From contig JAMPGO010000001.1 of assembly GCA_023663905.1 (NCBI GenBank), positions 109,840 through 173,839 on the forward strand: a stretch of 64,000 nt of DNA. Direction: 5' to 3'. Below, one piece after another: positions 34,895 through 45,384 of the stretch (positions are counted from its first letter, which is position 1; each line of letters opens with the position of its first letter). The position numbers and the translations under genes are program-made. The notes below the pieces were generated by a model. The model worked only from the letters and a program-made list of their open reading frames with translations. It made no database searches and was not told where the DNA came from. The DNA is from Ruminococcus flavefaciens (GTDB lineage: Bacteria; Bacillota; Clostridia; Oscillospirales; Ruminococcaceae).

Positions 34895-35524
34895 TTGAAT
34901 CAGGAAATACTTCTAGCCTTGATAGTAAGCGCCGATACATTTCTGACATCCGCAACATATCGAAGCAGTGACATAAAAATCCCGATATTGTCGGCATTTG
35001 TAATAAACATCACAGGAGCAGTCGTCCTGACCCTGTCTCTCCTGCTCTCGGAAATACTCAGCCGTTTCATAAGCCCGAGCATATGCAGTATAGCAGGATT
35101 CATAATACTTACAGCGATAGGACTTGTGACAATATTCAAGAGCATAATAAGAACTCTTGTGCGGAAGCTGTCTGAGAGGGGCTGTGTGGCGCTTAAATCG
35201 AGCGCAACGGGTATCATAGTCAAACTATACCTTGACGACACGTCGGCTGATTCTGACGGCTCACAGACGCTCTCAGCGTACGAAGCGTTGGCGCTGGCAC
35301 TTGCAGGCTCTTTAGATTCCGCCTCAACGGGATTGAGCTGTGGCTTTAATAACATAAATCCGTTGCTTGCGGGAACGCTTGCATTTGTAACAGGATTCAC
35401 AGCCCTTGCGCTTGGAACGCTTTTCGGAAAGAAAATATCGACCCTGAAACACGACCTGTCGTGGCTTGGCGGAGTATTCCTGATAGCGTTTGCAGTATTC
35501 GAGTTTGTCAAATCGTATAGATAA
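34895..35524 (+). CDS. YtaF/MntP-family membrane protein
   Basis: 209 residues from the TTG 6 bp after GGAGGTGA. A GTG inside the Shine-Dalgarno is not used. Six membrane helices, with paired Asp-containing motifs SADTFLTSATYR and GSLDSASTGLS in the first and second halves, as in MntP/YtaF transporters. YtaF is a sporulation-associated membrane protein; MntP exports Mn. The function here could be either. The last 17 bp overlap the convergent metallophosphoesterase. Confidence 0.82.
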   Translation: MNQEILLALIVSADTFLTSATYRSSDIKIPILSAFVINITGAVVLTLSLLLSEILSRFISPSICSIAGFIILTAIGLVTIFKSIIRTLVRKLSERGCVALKSSATGIIVKLYLDDTSADSDGSQTLSAYEALALALAGSLDSASTGLSCGFNNINPLLAGTLAFVTGFTALALGTLFGKKISTLKHDLSWLGGVFLIAFAVFEFVKSYR

Positions 35525-36308
35525 CGATTTCGGGCGGATTGAACATCCTGAGCTTGCCTACACCGCCTGAAACGCACAGTTTCATTCTGCCGACATTGTA
35601 AATGCCCTTTGAGTATCTGGGAAAGAGTTTTCTCTCGGGCGAAAGAATACCCTTACCGAAAATTCTTACCACACCGCCGTGAACGTGACCGCTGAACGTA
35701 TAATCCGCACCCCAGCGTGAATAAACCTCAGCCCATAGCGGATTATGAGCGAGCAGAAGCGTAAGGCATTCAGGCGCATTTCCGAGAGCGTTATTCATAT
35801 CCTCGTCAGTAAACACATCAAGATTTCTGTAGCTGTCATTTTTCTTGTAAGTAGAGTATTTCTGCTGAACACCGCCGACCCATATTTTCCGACCTTTCAG
35901 GCGAATATATTCGCCCTGATTGACAAGAAGCCTTGCGTGTGATTTCCCGAGCATATCAAAGAACTGAGCCTGCTGAACAGACGGCAGGCTTTGTTCGTGA
36001 TTTCCTTGGATAATATAAACAGGAGCGACCCTGCACAGCTGTTCAAGAAGAATCTGCGCCGATGAGAAGTCTGTTTCAGTCCTTGAAACAAGGTCGCCTG
36101 TAATAAAAATCAAATCGGGGCATTCCTTTTCCGCCATACCGGAAATACGGCAGTTATGCAGACCTTTATGGCTTTTATGAATATCAGATATATGCATAAT
36201 TTTAATACCTCCGCCCGTGTTTTCACGACGCAGGCGGAGAATAAATTTATTTTCGATGATAATTATGGCAACAATAGCTGTAAATAAAATCAGGATAATA
36301 GTATTCAA
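35508..36308 (-). CDS. Membrane-anchored metallophosphoesterase (YkuE-like)
   Basis: 266 residues. One N-terminal membrane helix (2-20), then calcineurin-type motifs HISDIHKSH, ITGDLV, GNHE and SGHVHGG with the bimetal ligands. Relatives act on phospholipid-linked or UDP-linked substrates at the membrane. The TTG start overlaps the gyrA stop (TTGA), so it is translationally coupled to gyrA. Its 3' end overlaps the ytaF-like gene by 17 bp on the opposite strand. Confidence 0.88.
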   Translation of the reverse strand: MNTIILILFTAIVAIIIIENKFILRLRRENTGGGIKIMHISDIHKSHKGLHNCRISGMAEKECPDLIFITGDLVSRTETDFSSAQILLEQLCRVAPVYIIQGNHEQSLPSVQQAQFFDMLGKSHARLLVNQGEYIRLKGRKIWVGGVQQKYSTYKKNDSYRNLDVFTDEDMNNALGNAPECLTLLLAHNPLWAEVYSRWGADYTFSGHVHGGVVRIFGKGILSPERKLFPRYSKGIYNVGRMKLCVSGGVGKLRMFNPPEIVIYTI

Positions 36309-38938
36309 TTTTCGGGCATATCCTCATCGTCGGGAAGCACATCGTCAGCGATTATTTCATTCTTTTCAGCTTCCTGAGCGGCTTCTTCTTCCTGTCGGAG
36401 CTGTTCGTCGGTAAGCTTTTCAATCTTCTGTGTTTCGGCGGAATCATCGTGTTCTGCACGGGTAAAGGCAACAACCTTAGCGCCTTCGCCGACCCTCATA
36501 ACACGCACACCCTTAGCATAACGGCTGATAATATTTATATCGCTTGCAAGGATTCTGATAATAACGCCGTCGCTCGAAACGAGAATAATATCATCATCGT
36601 TATCGACAATCTTGATACCGCAGACGTGACCACGCACATCATCGACCTTGTAATTCATAAGACCGTAACCGCCACGGTTCTGTATTCTGTAGCTGTCGAT
36701 TTCTGAACGTCTGCCGTAGCCGTTTTCGGTAACAGTAAGGAGAGTAGCGCCCTCACGCACCTTAGCGATACCGACAACATAATCGCCCTCACGCAGAGTA
36801 ATAACCTTAACACCGTGAGCCGAACGTGACAGCGCTCTACCGCCCTCAGCAATGCGTATAGCCATACCGTTATGCGTAGCAACAAAAATCTGGTCATTTC
36901 CGTTAGTCATACGTACACCCGCAATCTCGTCGCCCTCATCAAGCCCGATAGCGATAAGACCGTTCTTGCGGACATTTTTGTAAAGCGACAGATTAGTACG
37001 CTTAATCTTGCCGTTTTTGGTAACGATAGTAATAAAACGCTGGTCGCTGAAATCTGTGGTCTTAATCATAGCAGTAATTTTTTCATTTTCAGTCAGCGGA
37101 AGTAGATTTATGATATTGAAACCACGGGAAGCCTTAGAGCCGTCGGGAATCTCGAAGCACTTGAGCTTATACATAATGCCCTTGTTGGAGATAAAGAGGA
37201 TATTATCGTGGGTACTGCAAATAAACATCTCCTCAACGAAATCCTCCTCACGCTGTTTCATACCCGTAATACCACGACCGCCACGCTTCTGGGTCTTGTA
37301 TTCGCTTACAGGCATACGCTTGATGTAGCCGTTATTTGTGAGCGTAACAACGCAGTCCTCAACAGGGATAAGGTCAGCAACATCAACCTCACCGCTTACA
37401 GCTTCGATGTCCGTACGTCTCTTGTCGCTGAATTTCTTGCGGATATTATTGAGGTCAGCCATAATAATACCATAAACCCTGTTTATATCGGCAAGAATAT
37501 CCTCGTAGTCGGAGATTTTGGTAAGCAGACCGTAAAGCTCATCGGATATTTTCTGTCTTTCGAGACCTGTCAGCGCACCGAGTCTCATCTGAACGATAGC
37601 CTCCGCCTGCTCATCTGACAGCCCTGTCTGTTCATCGAGATGTATTCCTGTGAAGTCGTACTGTGAGCGGTCAAGCAGAGCAGTCATATCAGTCTCCTTG
37701 AAGCGTTCCATAAGAGCGGTCTTAGCCTCAGGAATAGCCTTACTGTTTCTGATTATGGCAATAACCTCGTCGGTATAATCGGCAGCGAGAATAAAGCCCT
37801 GTAAGATATGCGCCCTTTCGAGAGCCTTATTGAGGTCAAATCTTGTACGTCTCTGAATGACATCGACCTGAAAATCGAGATAATGGGAGAGCATTTCCTT
37901 CAGCGTAAGGATTTTAGGTTCGCCGTTGACGAGAGCGAGCATAATAATGCCTACAGTATCCTGAAGCTTGGTAAGAGCGAAGAGCTTGTTAAGGACAATT
38001 TGCGGAACAGCGTCCTTTTTGAGTTCAATAACGATACGCATACCGTCCTTGTCGGATTCGTCACGGAGGTAATAGATACCGTCAATCCTCTTGTCCTTGC
38101 AGAGCTGATTAATATTTTTGAGGATAAGGGTTTTGTTAATCATATAGGGGATTTCGTCAACAATAATGCAGTTTCTTCCGCCTATTTCCTCAAAATGAGT
38201 ACGGCTTCTGAGCGTAATTTTGCCACGACCCGTACCGTAAGCGGCACGAATACCGGCCTTGCCCATAACAATACCGCCTGTCGGGAAGTCAGGACCTTGA
38301 ATGCACTCCATAAGCTGGTCAAGAGTGCAGTCGGGGTCGTCAATCAGGAGCTGTAATGCGTCAATAACCTCGCCGAGATTATGCGGAGGGATATTCGTCG
38401 CCATACCGACCGCAATACCTGTAGAGCCGTTGCAGAGCAGATTCGGGAAACGTGAGGGCAGAACAACAGGTTCTTTAAGTCTGTCATCGTAGTTTGATTC
38501 ATAATCAACGGTTTCTTTGTTTATATCAGCGAGCATATCGAGGGAAATTCTCGCCATTTTCGCCTCTGTGTAACGATAAGCGGCAGCCTTGTCGCCGTCA
38601 ATCGAGCCGAAGTTGCCGTGACCGTCAACGAGCGGATATCGCATAGAAAAATCCTGAGCGAGGCGGACGAGAGCGTCATAGACGGAAGCGTCGCCGTGCG
38701 GATGATAGCGACCCAGCACAGCGCCGACAGTATCGGCACATTTTCTGTAAGCCTTTTCGGGAGTAAGACCGTTTTCGTGAAGCGTGTAGAGAATGCGCCT
38801 GTGAACAGGCTTAAGACCGTCTCTCACGTCGGGCAAGGCACGGGAAACGATAACCGACATTGCATATTGAAGCATAGAATTTTCCATCTCGTCAACAATT
38901 TCGGAATGTATAACCTTTGAGTTGTCATTGTAAAGCAA
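36305..38938 (-). CDS. gyrA: DNA gyrase subunit A
   Basis: 877 residues, TTG start behind GGAGGT. The catalytic Tyr lies in [11 protein letters not shown], the breakage-reunion domain is about 1-500, and beta-pinwheel repeats follow, with the GyrA box QKRGGRGI. The C-terminal tail is very acidic. The quinolone-determining region reads [11 protein letters not shown], so the position equivalent to E. coli Ser83 is Ala. Lies downstream of gyrB with one small gene between, in the order typical for Firmicutes oriC regions. Confidence 0.98.
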   Translation of the reverse strand: MLYNDNSKVIHSEIVDEMENSMLQYAMSVIVSRALPDVRDGLKPVHRRILYTLHENGLTPEKAYRKCADTVGAVLGRYHPHGDASVYDALVRLAQDFSMRYPLVDGHGNFGSIDGDKAAAYRYTEAKMARISLDMLADINKETVDYESNYDDRLKEPVVLPSRFPNLLCNGSTGIAVGMATNIPPHNLGEVIDALQLLIDDPDCTLDQLMECIQGPDFPTGGIVMGKAGIRAAYGTGRGKITLRSRTHFEEIGGRNCIIVDEIPYMINKTLILKNINQLCKDKRIDGIYYLRDESDKDGMRIVIELKKDAVPQIVLNKLFALTKLQDTVGIIMLALVNGEPKILTLKEMLSHYLDFQVDVIQRRTRFDLNKALERAHILQGFILAADYTDEVIAIIRNSKAIPEAKTALMERFKETDMTALLDRSQYDFTGIHLDEQTGLSDEQAEAIVQMRLGALTGLERQKISDELYGLLTKISDYEDILADINRVYGIIMADLNNIRKKFSDKRRTDIEAVSGEVDVADLIPVEDCVVTLTNNGYIKRMPVSEYKTQKRGGRGITGMKQREEDFVEEMFICSTHDNILFISNKGIMYKLKCFEIPDGSKASRGFNIINLLPLTENEKITAMIKTTDFSDQRFITIVTKNGKIKRTNLSLYKNVRKNGLIAIGLDEGDEIAGVRMTNGNDQIFVATHNGMAIRIAEGGRALSRSAHGVKVITLREGDYVVGIAKVREGATLLTVTENGYGRRSEIDSYRIQNRGGYGLMNYKVDDVRGHVCGIKIVDNDDDIILVSSDGVIIRILASDINIISRYAKGVRVMRVGEGAKVVAFTRAEHDDSAETQKIEKLTDEQLRQEEEAAQEAEKNEIIADDVLPDDEDMPEN

Positions 38939-38950
38939 AGCACTGACCTC

Positions 38951-39481
38951 CTAATTTTTATCAAGATTTCTGATTATTTCCGTTTCGGATTCTGAAAATA
39001 CGTTTTTCGGGACAATAAAGAACATCGCCCTGCCGTCGAGGAAGAGAAAAAAGCCGTCATATTCGAGTATTTTGAGCGTTTCGGCGCTGATTCTCGTAGG
39101 CGGAAGGGGATTGTTTTCAACATTTCCCTGTTCAATTGTGGAAAATTCGGCATAGTCCTCGCCGACCCTGATTCTGTATTCCGTTCCCTCAATATCCTGC
39201 ATAGCCTCGATGACATTACGTCTCAGTTTTCTGGGATTATACCATTCTCTGACAGCGAGCGCAATGCACACGACAATCATCATATAAGCGAAGTAATTAT
39301 CGGGAGCTTTCACCGCACCGTAGATAAAATTCAGGGCAAGCACGATAAAAACCGCCATAAAAGCGTAGCTTTTGGGATATATAAATTTTTTCTGATAAGC
39401 ATCGAAGCCCTCACGCATAATATCGCCGGGAACAGTATAATCTTTTTCAAAACCGTTATATTTCAATTTATCACCTGTCAT
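38951..39481 (-). CDS. YcxB-like membrane protein between gyrB and gyrA
   Basis: 176 residues. Two membrane helices (about 37-57 and 62-80) followed by a beta-rich cytoplasmic domain ([36 protein letters not shown]) typical of YcxB-like proteins. The ATG overlaps the gyrB stop (ATGA); a TTG seven codons in has a better binding site (AGGTGAT) and is an alternative. Function unknown. Confidence 0.8.
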   Translation of the reverse strand: MTGDKLKYNGFEKDYTVPGDIMREGFDAYQKKFIYPKSYAFMAVFIVLALNFIYGAVKAPDNYFAYMMIVVCIALAVREWYNPRKLRRNVIEAMQDIEGTEYRIRVGEDYAEFSTIEQGNVENNPLPPTRISAETLKILEYDGFFLFLDGRAMFFIVPKNVFSESETEIIRNLDKN

Positions 39482-41397
39482 ACGTCAAGATTCTGAACGA
39501 ATCTGGCATTTTTCTCAATGAATTTTCTTCTCGGCTCAACCTTGTCGCCCATAAGAATCGAGAAAGTCTCATCCGCCTTGAGAGCGTCCTCCATTTCGAT
39601 TTTGATAATCGTACGTCTCTCGGGGTCCATAGTAGTTTCCCATAACTGCATAGGGTCCATTTCACCGAGACCCTTGTAGCGCTGAATCTCGACCTTATGT
39701 TTGCCGTTCTCTGAAAGTTCTGCAATATACTTGTCTCTCTCATCGTCGGAAAAGGCATAACGTTCCTGCTTGCCTCTCCAGACCTTGAAAAGCGGCGGCT
39801 GAGCGATATAAACGTTGCCGTTGGTAATAAGCGGGCGCATATAGCGGAAGAAGAACGTCAGCAGAAGCGTTCTGATGTGCATACCGTCAACATCAGCGTC
39901 CGCCATAATAATAACCTTGCCGTAGCGGAGCTTCTCGATATCGAAATCCTCGCCGATACCGGTGCCTAGAGCAGTAACAACAGGTTCAAGCTTGTCATTG
40001 CCGTAAATTTTATCAATTCTCGCCTTCTCAACGTTAAGCATTTTACCCCAGAGAGAAAGAATAGCCTGATATTTTCTGTCACGACCCTGTTTAGCAGAAC
40101 CGCCAGCGGAATCACCCTCAACGATGTAGATTTCCGTATATCTCGAATCCTTTTCAGCGCAGTCGGCGAGCTTTTCGGGAAGAGCGGACTTGCCGAAAGC
40201 GTTCTTGCTTCTCTCGGCCTCACGGGCTTTTTTGGCAGCTTCACGAGCCTTGAGAGCCGAAATGCTCTTATCGAAAATAGTCTTAGCCGTATCGGGATTC
40301 TCCTCGAGGAAATTCATAAGCTTTTCCATAACGAGCTTTTCGATAAAAGGCTTGACCTCGGGATTACCGAGACGACCCTTAGTCTGCCCCTCGAACTCGC
40401 ATTCCGTAAGCTTGACGGAGATGATAGCAGTCAGACCCTCACGCACGTCGTCGCCCGTAAGCTTCTCCTTGTCTTTAAGCAGACCCATTTTCCTGCCGTA
40501 CTCGTTAATGACCTTAGTGAGGGCATTTTTGAAGCCTGTCTCGTGCGAACCGCCGTCCTTGGTGCGGATATTGTTTGCGAACGAGAGAATAATCTCGTTG
40601 TAGCTGTCATTGTACTGCAAAGCGATTTCAGCGAAGGAGTCGCCCTGAGTACCCGAAATATAGATAACATCACCGCTGAGTGATTCAAAACCTCTTGTCT
40701 CGTGGATATGCTCGACGAACTGACGGATACCGCCCTCATAGTGCAGGATTTCGGACTGAACGTTATCCTCATCACGCAGGTCAATGAAATTGATTCTTAT
40801 ACCGGCGTTCAGGAAAGCCTGTTCCCTGAGTCTTTTGAGGAGGATTTCGTAATCGTAAACAGTTTCCTCGAATATTTCGCCGTCAGCCTTGAACATAACG
40901 CTCGTACCTGTTTCAGAGGTTTTGCCGACAGCCTTAAGCTCCTCGCTGTAATGACCACGTTCAAAGCGCTGGAAGTAGACATTTTCGCCGTCCATTACAG
41001 TAAGCTCGAGCCATTCGGAGAGCGCATTAACGACAGAAGCTCCAACACCGTGCAGACCGCCCGATACTTTGTAACCACCACCGCCGAATTTACCGCCTGC
41101 GTGGAGAATAGTGTAAACGACCGTCGCAGCGGAGATACCCTCTTTTGGGTGAATACCGACAGGAATACCACGACCGTTATCTGAAACACGAATAATATCG
41201 CCCTTTAAGATTTCGACCTTGATTTCAGTGCAGTACCCTGCGAGAGCCTCATCAATGGAGTTGTCCACGATTTCATAGACAAGATGATGCAGACCGCCCG
41301 AGCCGGTAGAACCGATGTACATACCGGGTCTTTTGCGGACGGCTTCTAGACCCTCCAGAATCTGTATATCATTTTCGTCATAATTATTATTTTGCAT
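39478..41397 (-). CDS. gyrB: DNA gyrase subunit B
   Basis: 639 residues from the ATG 4 bp after GGAGGAAATT; an ATG four codons upstream overlaps that site and is rejected. GHKL ATPase motifs ([39 protein letters not shown]), transducer domain and TOPRIM ([27 protein letters not shown]) are all present. It is the ATPase subunit of gyrase. Confidence 0.98.
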   Translation of the reverse strand: MQNNNYDENDIQILEGLEAVRKRPGMYIGSTGSGGLHHLVYEIVDNSIDEALAGYCTEIKVEILKGDIIRVSDNGRGIPVGIHPKEGISAATVVYTILHAGGKFGGGGYKVSGGLHGVGASVVNALSEWLELTVMDGENVYFQRFERGHYSEELKAVGKTSETGTSVMFKADGEIFEETVYDYEILLKRLREQAFLNAGIRINFIDLRDEDNVQSEILHYEGGIRQFVEHIHETRGFESLSGDVIYISGTQGDSFAEIALQYNDSYNEIILSFANNIRTKDGGSHETGFKNALTKVINEYGRKMGLLKDKEKLTGDDVREGLTAIISVKLTECEFEGQTKGRLGNPEVKPFIEKLVMEKLMNFLEENPDTAKTIFDKSISALKAREAAKKAREAERSKNAFGKSALPEKLADCAEKDSRYTEIYIVEGDSAGGSAKQGRDRKYQAILSLWGKMLNVEKARIDKIYGNDKLEPVVTALGTGIGEDFDIEKLRYGKVIIMADADVDGMHIRTLLLTFFFRYMRPLITNGNVYIAQPPLFKVWRGKQERYAFSDDERDKYIAELSENGKHKVEIQRYKGLGEMDPMQLWETTMDPERRTIIKIEMEDALKADETFSILMGDKVEPRRKFIEKNARFVQNLDV

Positions 41398-41423
41398 AAT
41401 TTCCTCCATAATAATTTTAATTT

Positions 41424-41651
41424 TTAACTATATCTTCCCATAAAACTTGCAACTTCAGCAAAAAGCCTGATTACAGAAACAGCGAACGGAAGAATAAAAA
41501 CAAGCCATATAATGAGTCTTAACCAGAATTTTCTTAATTTTTTCTTTTCCTGCTCCTGTATTTTCTGCTGTTCGTACTCATAATCAACGAGTTCCCCATC
41601 TACAACAGAAATATTGTCCATACTTGACAAGTTACAGTCTTTGTTATCCAT
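41424..41651 (-). CDS. Small single-pass membrane protein
   Basis: 75 residues. The N-terminal half is acidic then rich in Gln, Glu and Lys (a likely short coiled coil, [16 protein letters not shown]); the C-terminal half is one membrane helix. Excellent AGGAGG 5 bp before the ATG. It sits between remB and gyrB in the oriC operon. Function unknown. Confidence 0.8.
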   Translation of the reverse strand: MDNKDCNLSSMDNISVVDGELVDYEYEQQKIQEQEKKKLRKFWLRLIIWLVFILPFAVSVIRLFAEVASFMGRYS

Positions 41652-41663
41652 AAGACCTCCTGA

Positions 41664-41924
41664 TTAACCCAGACCGCCTCCGTTTTGCAGACGTTTTTTC
41701 AGCGTACTTGCGGAAAGCTGAGAAAGATACACCCTGTCGTTGGTGATGATAAACGTTTTGGGCAGTTCATACGTAGCGAGGAAGATTTTCTTATTTTTCT
41801 CGGCATTATCGAGCAGTTTTTTTGTACAGCCCGTGACGGTAGTGTTATCCATATCGAAAATTCCGATAATCTCACGTATATCAACGGAATAGTTGTTGCC
41901 GATATGCAGATAAACGGTATTCAT
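41664..41924 (-). CDS. remB: RemB/YaaB-like DUF370 protein
   Basis: 86 residues. Position between recF and gyrB and the sequence YLHIGNNYSVDIREIIGIFD match the Bacillus subtilis YaaB/RemB (DUF370) family. RemA/RemB are DNA-binding regulators of matrix genes in B. subtilis; a role here is by analogy. The ATG overlaps the recF stop (ATGA). Confidence 0.85.
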   Translation of the reverse strand: MNTVYLHIGNNYSVDIREIIGIFDMDNTTVTGCTKKLLDNAEKNKKIFLATYELPKTFIITNDRVYLSQLSASTLKKRLQNGGGLG

Positions 41925-43027
41925 ACAATGCGCCCTTCTTTCATCCGCATAATCCTGCCCTTGATTTCAGGCAGAATAGCGCCCTCATTGGGAGTAGTCA
42001 TAAAAACCTGCATATCCCTGACAATATCGAAAATAAAGCGCTGTCTGTTCTCATCGAGTTCGCCCATAACATCATCAAGGAAAACGACAGGAGCGTCCTT
42101 TGATTTTTTCATAAATATTTCCGCCTGAGCTAGCTTCATAACAAGCGCAATGGACTTAATCTGCCCCTGCGAGCCGTATTCCTTGGCGCTCACACCGTTA
42201 ATCTTGATTAAAACATCGTCCCTGTTAACACCTGTGTGAGTAGTTCCCGTGCGTATATCATACTCCGCAGATTCACGGAGTTTATTGAAATATTTCTCCA
42301 CCGTCTGATTTCCGCAGGGCGAATCGAAATCGGAAGCCTTGAAGACATTTGACTTGTATTCAAGCTCCAGCAGTTCATTACCGCCCGAAATAGTCCTGTA
42401 AAGCTCACCGCATATATGATTTATTTTTTTAACATAGTCATTGCGCATAAAGGAGATAACCGCCCCGACCTGAGAAGCCTGCCTGTCCCATACCTCGAGC
42501 AAATCCGAACTGCCCTTGCCCTGTAGGGATTTCAACAAAGCATTGCGCTGATTGATGACAGCATTGTTTCTGTTTATGTGAACCACCGAAGCGGGATTAA
42601 GCTGGGAATAAGCCATATCAATAAAATTCCGTCTTTTTTCGGGCGACCCTTTGATAATATCCGTATCGTCGGGAATAAACGCAATACACTTGAACACATC
42701 GAACACCGCCCGAGTACCCTTTTGCTTCACACCGTTCAGGGTAATGACCTTGTTTGCGTTCCTGAGCATATCAAACTCGATTTTCTGTTCACGAACGCTG
42801 TCAAGGATTTTAATTTTTGCGGACATTCTGTCGCTGTTGAAGGGAATGAAATCTTTTTCCTTTGAGCCACGGAAGCTTTTACAGCCCGAAAGAATCCATA
42901 AAGCCTCCAGCAGATTGGTCTTACCCTGAGCATTATCGCCGACTATGATATTATACTTCCTGTCAGGAGCGAAAGAGATACCCGACAGATTTCTGAAACC
43001 GTCGATTTGGGCAAAAGTAATCAGCAA
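41921..43027 (-). CDS. recF: DNA repair/replication protein RecF
   Basis: 368 residues. Walker [18 protein letters not shown]-type signature region [12 protein letters not shown] and Walker [16 protein letters not shown]. RecF loads RecA at gaps with RecO and RecR. TTG start overlapping the rlbA end. It is in the usual dnaA-dnaN-rlbA-recF-remB-gyrB order. Confidence 0.97.
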   Translation of the reverse strand: MLITFAQIDGFRNLSGISFAPDRKYNIIVGDNAQGKTNLLEALWILSGCKSFRGSKEKDFIPFNSDRMSAKIKILDSVREQKIEFDMLRNANKVITLNGVKQKGTRAVFDVFKCIAFIPDDTDIIKGSPEKRRNFIDMAYSQLNPASVVHINRNNAVINQRNALLKSLQGKGSSDLLEVWDRQASQVGAVISFMRNDYVKKINHICGELYRTISGGNELLELEYKSNVFKASDFDSPCGNQTVEKYFNKLRESAEYDIRTGTTHTGVNRDDVLIKINGVSAKEYGSQGQIKSIALVMKLAQAEIFMKKSKDAPVVFLDDVMGELDENRQRFIFDIVRDMQVFMTTPNEGAILPEIKGRIMRMKEGRIV

Positions 43028-43230
43028 ACCACCTTTACCTCATCACCGCCGACGGAAACGACATCGCCCTCACGGATTTTCTTACCTCTCATCGTGCAGA
43101 CCTCGCCGTTAACGAGAACCTGACCGTCCTGAATAATCGCCTTAGCCTCACCGCCGGAGCTTACGAGCGAAGCGAATTTAAGCAGAGCGTCGAGCTTTAT
43201 GAACTCCGTATTTATTTTTATTTCAGTCAT
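43021..43230 (-). CDS. rlbA: S4-domain RNA-binding protein (YaaA/RlbA type)
   Basis: 69 residues; a complete S4 domain ([38 protein letters not shown]). The ATG behind AAAGGTGA is chosen; an upstream GTG lies inside that site. Found between dnaN and recF in many Firmicutes; thought to act in ribosome assembly. Confidence 0.9.
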   Translation of the reverse strand: MTEIKINTEFIKLDALLKFASLVSSGGEAKAIIQDGQVLVNGEVCTMRGKKIREGDVVSVGGDEVKVVC

Positions 43231-43250
43231 AACAGTCACCTTTCGTTCAA

Positions 43251-44357
43251 TCAGCCTCTGAGCTGAATAGGCATAACGAGGAAGATATAATCCTCACCCA
43301 TAGGAGGAAGAATTTCAATAACTTTCATTGCGCCGTTGAATCTTATTCTTACCTTATCGCCCTCAGCAGCCCTGAGAGCCTCCAGAACGAGCTTGTGATT
43401 GAAGCCAATGGTAACACCTTCACCCTTGATGTCAGCGCCTATAGCGTCGCTCACACGTCCAATAGAGGTCTTACAGCTTATCTTCATAACACCACCGCTG
43501 ACTTCACAGCGAACAGGCGACTTGTTTTTGTCGTCAACGATAAGGGAACAGCGTTCGAGACTGCTGGCGAAGTCTTTTTTATTAACAAACACCTCAGTCT
43601 TACAGCTGTTGGGAATACTAAGCTTGTAGTTATGGAACGCACCTTCAAGGAGTCTGGAGATTACGAAGAAGTTGTTTATCTCGAAGATAATATGGCGGTC
43701 GTTCACGCTTATGGTGCATTCTTTTTCGTCAGCGTCCTCACGGATAAGGGTAGATACCTCCTGAAGAGCCTTTTTGGGAACAACAAAGTGGTACTTCTCG
43801 CTAGTACCTGTCTCTTCCGTCCTGATAGCAAGGCGGAAGCCGTCAATAGCAACGAGAGTAAACTTGCCGTCCTCGATATCAAAAAGCTCGCCTGTAAAAA
43901 TGGGCTTGCTTTCGTTCTGTGAAACAGCATAGCTTGTCATATTAATCATAGATTTAAGCACAGACTGCTGAACGTGGAAGCTTCTCTGGGAATCAACGAC
44001 AGGAAGGTCGGGATATTCATCAGCAGAGATAGCAGAGAAACTGCACTCCGTGGTATTGCTTGACAGTCTGACAACATTATTGCCGTCAACCTCAACAGTA
44101 ATATCCTCGCCGTTCATTTTCTTGGTAAACTCACTGAACAGTCTGGAGCTTGCTACAAACTCGTAATCCGAATCCGTATCAGCCTTGATAGTAGTCTTGA
44201 TACCCATCTCGAGATTATAAGCAGTGAGTTCGACCTCACCATCCGAGACCTTAACCTTGATACCTTCAAGAGCCTGAATGGTAGACTTCTGAGGAACAGC
44301 TTTAGAGACACTGCTGATAGCCTCACTGAGTTCATTTTTGTTGCAGGTAAATTTCAT
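43251..44357 (-). CDS. dnaN: DNA polymerase III beta clamp
   Basis: 368 residues starting [13 protein letters not shown]; three clamp domains; ends VMPIQLRG with the conserved MP.R-type C-terminus. It forms the sliding clamp dimer. GGAGG lies 12 bp upstream, rather far. It is separated from dnaA by a 1 kb gap containing the poly(A) tract and box array, which is large for this gene pair. Confidence 0.97.
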   Translation of the reverse strand: MKFTCNKNELSEAISSVSKAVPQKSTIQALEGIKVKVSDGEVELTAYNLEMGIKTTIKADTDSDYEFVASSRLFSEFTKKMNGEDITVEVDGNNVVRLSSNTTECSFSAISADEYPDLPVVDSQRSFHVQQSVLKSMINMTSYAVSQNESKPIFTGELFDIEDGKFTLVAIDGFRLAIRTEETGTSEKYHFVVPKKALQEVSTLIREDADEKECTISVNDRHIIFEINNFFVISRLLEGAFHNYKLSIPNSCKTEVFVNKKDFASSLERCSLIVDDKNKSPVRCEVSGGVMKISCKTSIGRVSDAIGADIKGEGVTIGFNHKLVLEALRAAEGDKVRIRFNGAMKVIEILPPMGEDYIFLVMPIQLRG

Positions 44358-44433
44358 AGTGATATAAAACCTCCGATAAGATAATTTCATTCTGGATTTT
44401 ATTTTTTATCATCGGATTGAAAATCCGTGAGTG

Positions 44434-44478
<45 letters not shown>

Positions 44479-44519
44479 ATAAAAATTGTAAAGATATATA
44501 TTGTTGTTGTTGTTGGGGC

Positions 44520-45318
44520 TGTGGAAAAGTTGAAATGTGCCTCAAACGACGTAATATCGGGCAGAATTTTTCAACAATGGGGTGTTGATAAATTGTGGAA
44601 AAATGTTGAAAACTTTTGGCTTTCAAAAATTGCTGTTGAATTGTGTGGAGAAAATGTGGAGAAAAAGTTGAAAACTTGTTGAAACACAACTGATTTAACC
44701 AAATACCCCGAAATTTATCAACAATCTGTTGAAAGAGCTATGTGGAAACTGTTGAAACATGATTTGATTAATTATTTTAAATTGCATTTCACGGCTTCAC
44801 ATAGCCACAAACAGACCGCAAAAGTTTTCAACGTTGAAAGCGCAAATTGTTGAAAGTCTGTGGAAAGAGCAATTTTTTCTCAATTTTGTAAATCTTTTAC
44901 AAAATCACCTCTGTTGAGAAATTTTTACCGTTTTGTAATATTTGCATTTTCCGATTTTTTGTTGAAAACCACCCCAAAGTTTTCAACACACCATTTTTGA
45001 ATTTCGCCGTTTCTGCTCAGTACATAGCCCTAAACTTGAAATCCCAAAATTGTTGAAAACCTGTTGAAATGTGTTGAAACAGCTTTTTTGAAACCAATCG
45101 AACAAATTTTCGTTTTGTAATTGTTTTGTAGTTAATATGCCGTTCATATTTACGACTTGTTGAAACTGTTGAATTTGTTGAAAGATTCCGTTAACATATT
45201 TAACAACACCTTTAATTTTTCCCTGTAAATAGGGCAGAATGAGCATTTTGAAATTTGGTTTTTTCATTTAATTATATGTTGAAAACCTGTTGAAAACCTG
45301 TTGAAACAGTGTTGAAAG
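44520..45318 (+). repeat. oriC array of DnaA-box-like repeats (dnaA-dnaN intergenic)
   Basis: About 22 TGTTGAAA/TGTGGAAA motifs, mostly on the plus strand. Includes TGTTGATAA (44583-44591) and TTATCAACA (44715-44723), each one base from the canonical box. Phased runs: 44583, 44594, 44604; 45051, 45062, 45072; 45277, 45288, 45299, 45310 (exactly 11 bp apart). No gene is supported in 44358-45384; AT-rich stretches around 44880-44960 could be the unwinding element. Confidence 0.82.
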
Positions 45319-45384
45319 CGATTTTTCAAGTAAAATGAATTAACCAAAAAGGCATATAATCAAAAATTTTAATTTGAGCGGTTT

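Noticed and set aside
44983-45267. 94-codon minus-strand frame in the dnaA-dnaN gap
   Set aside because: Composed of box-like repeats, without a Shine-Dalgarno; typical chance frame in AT-rich origin DNA.
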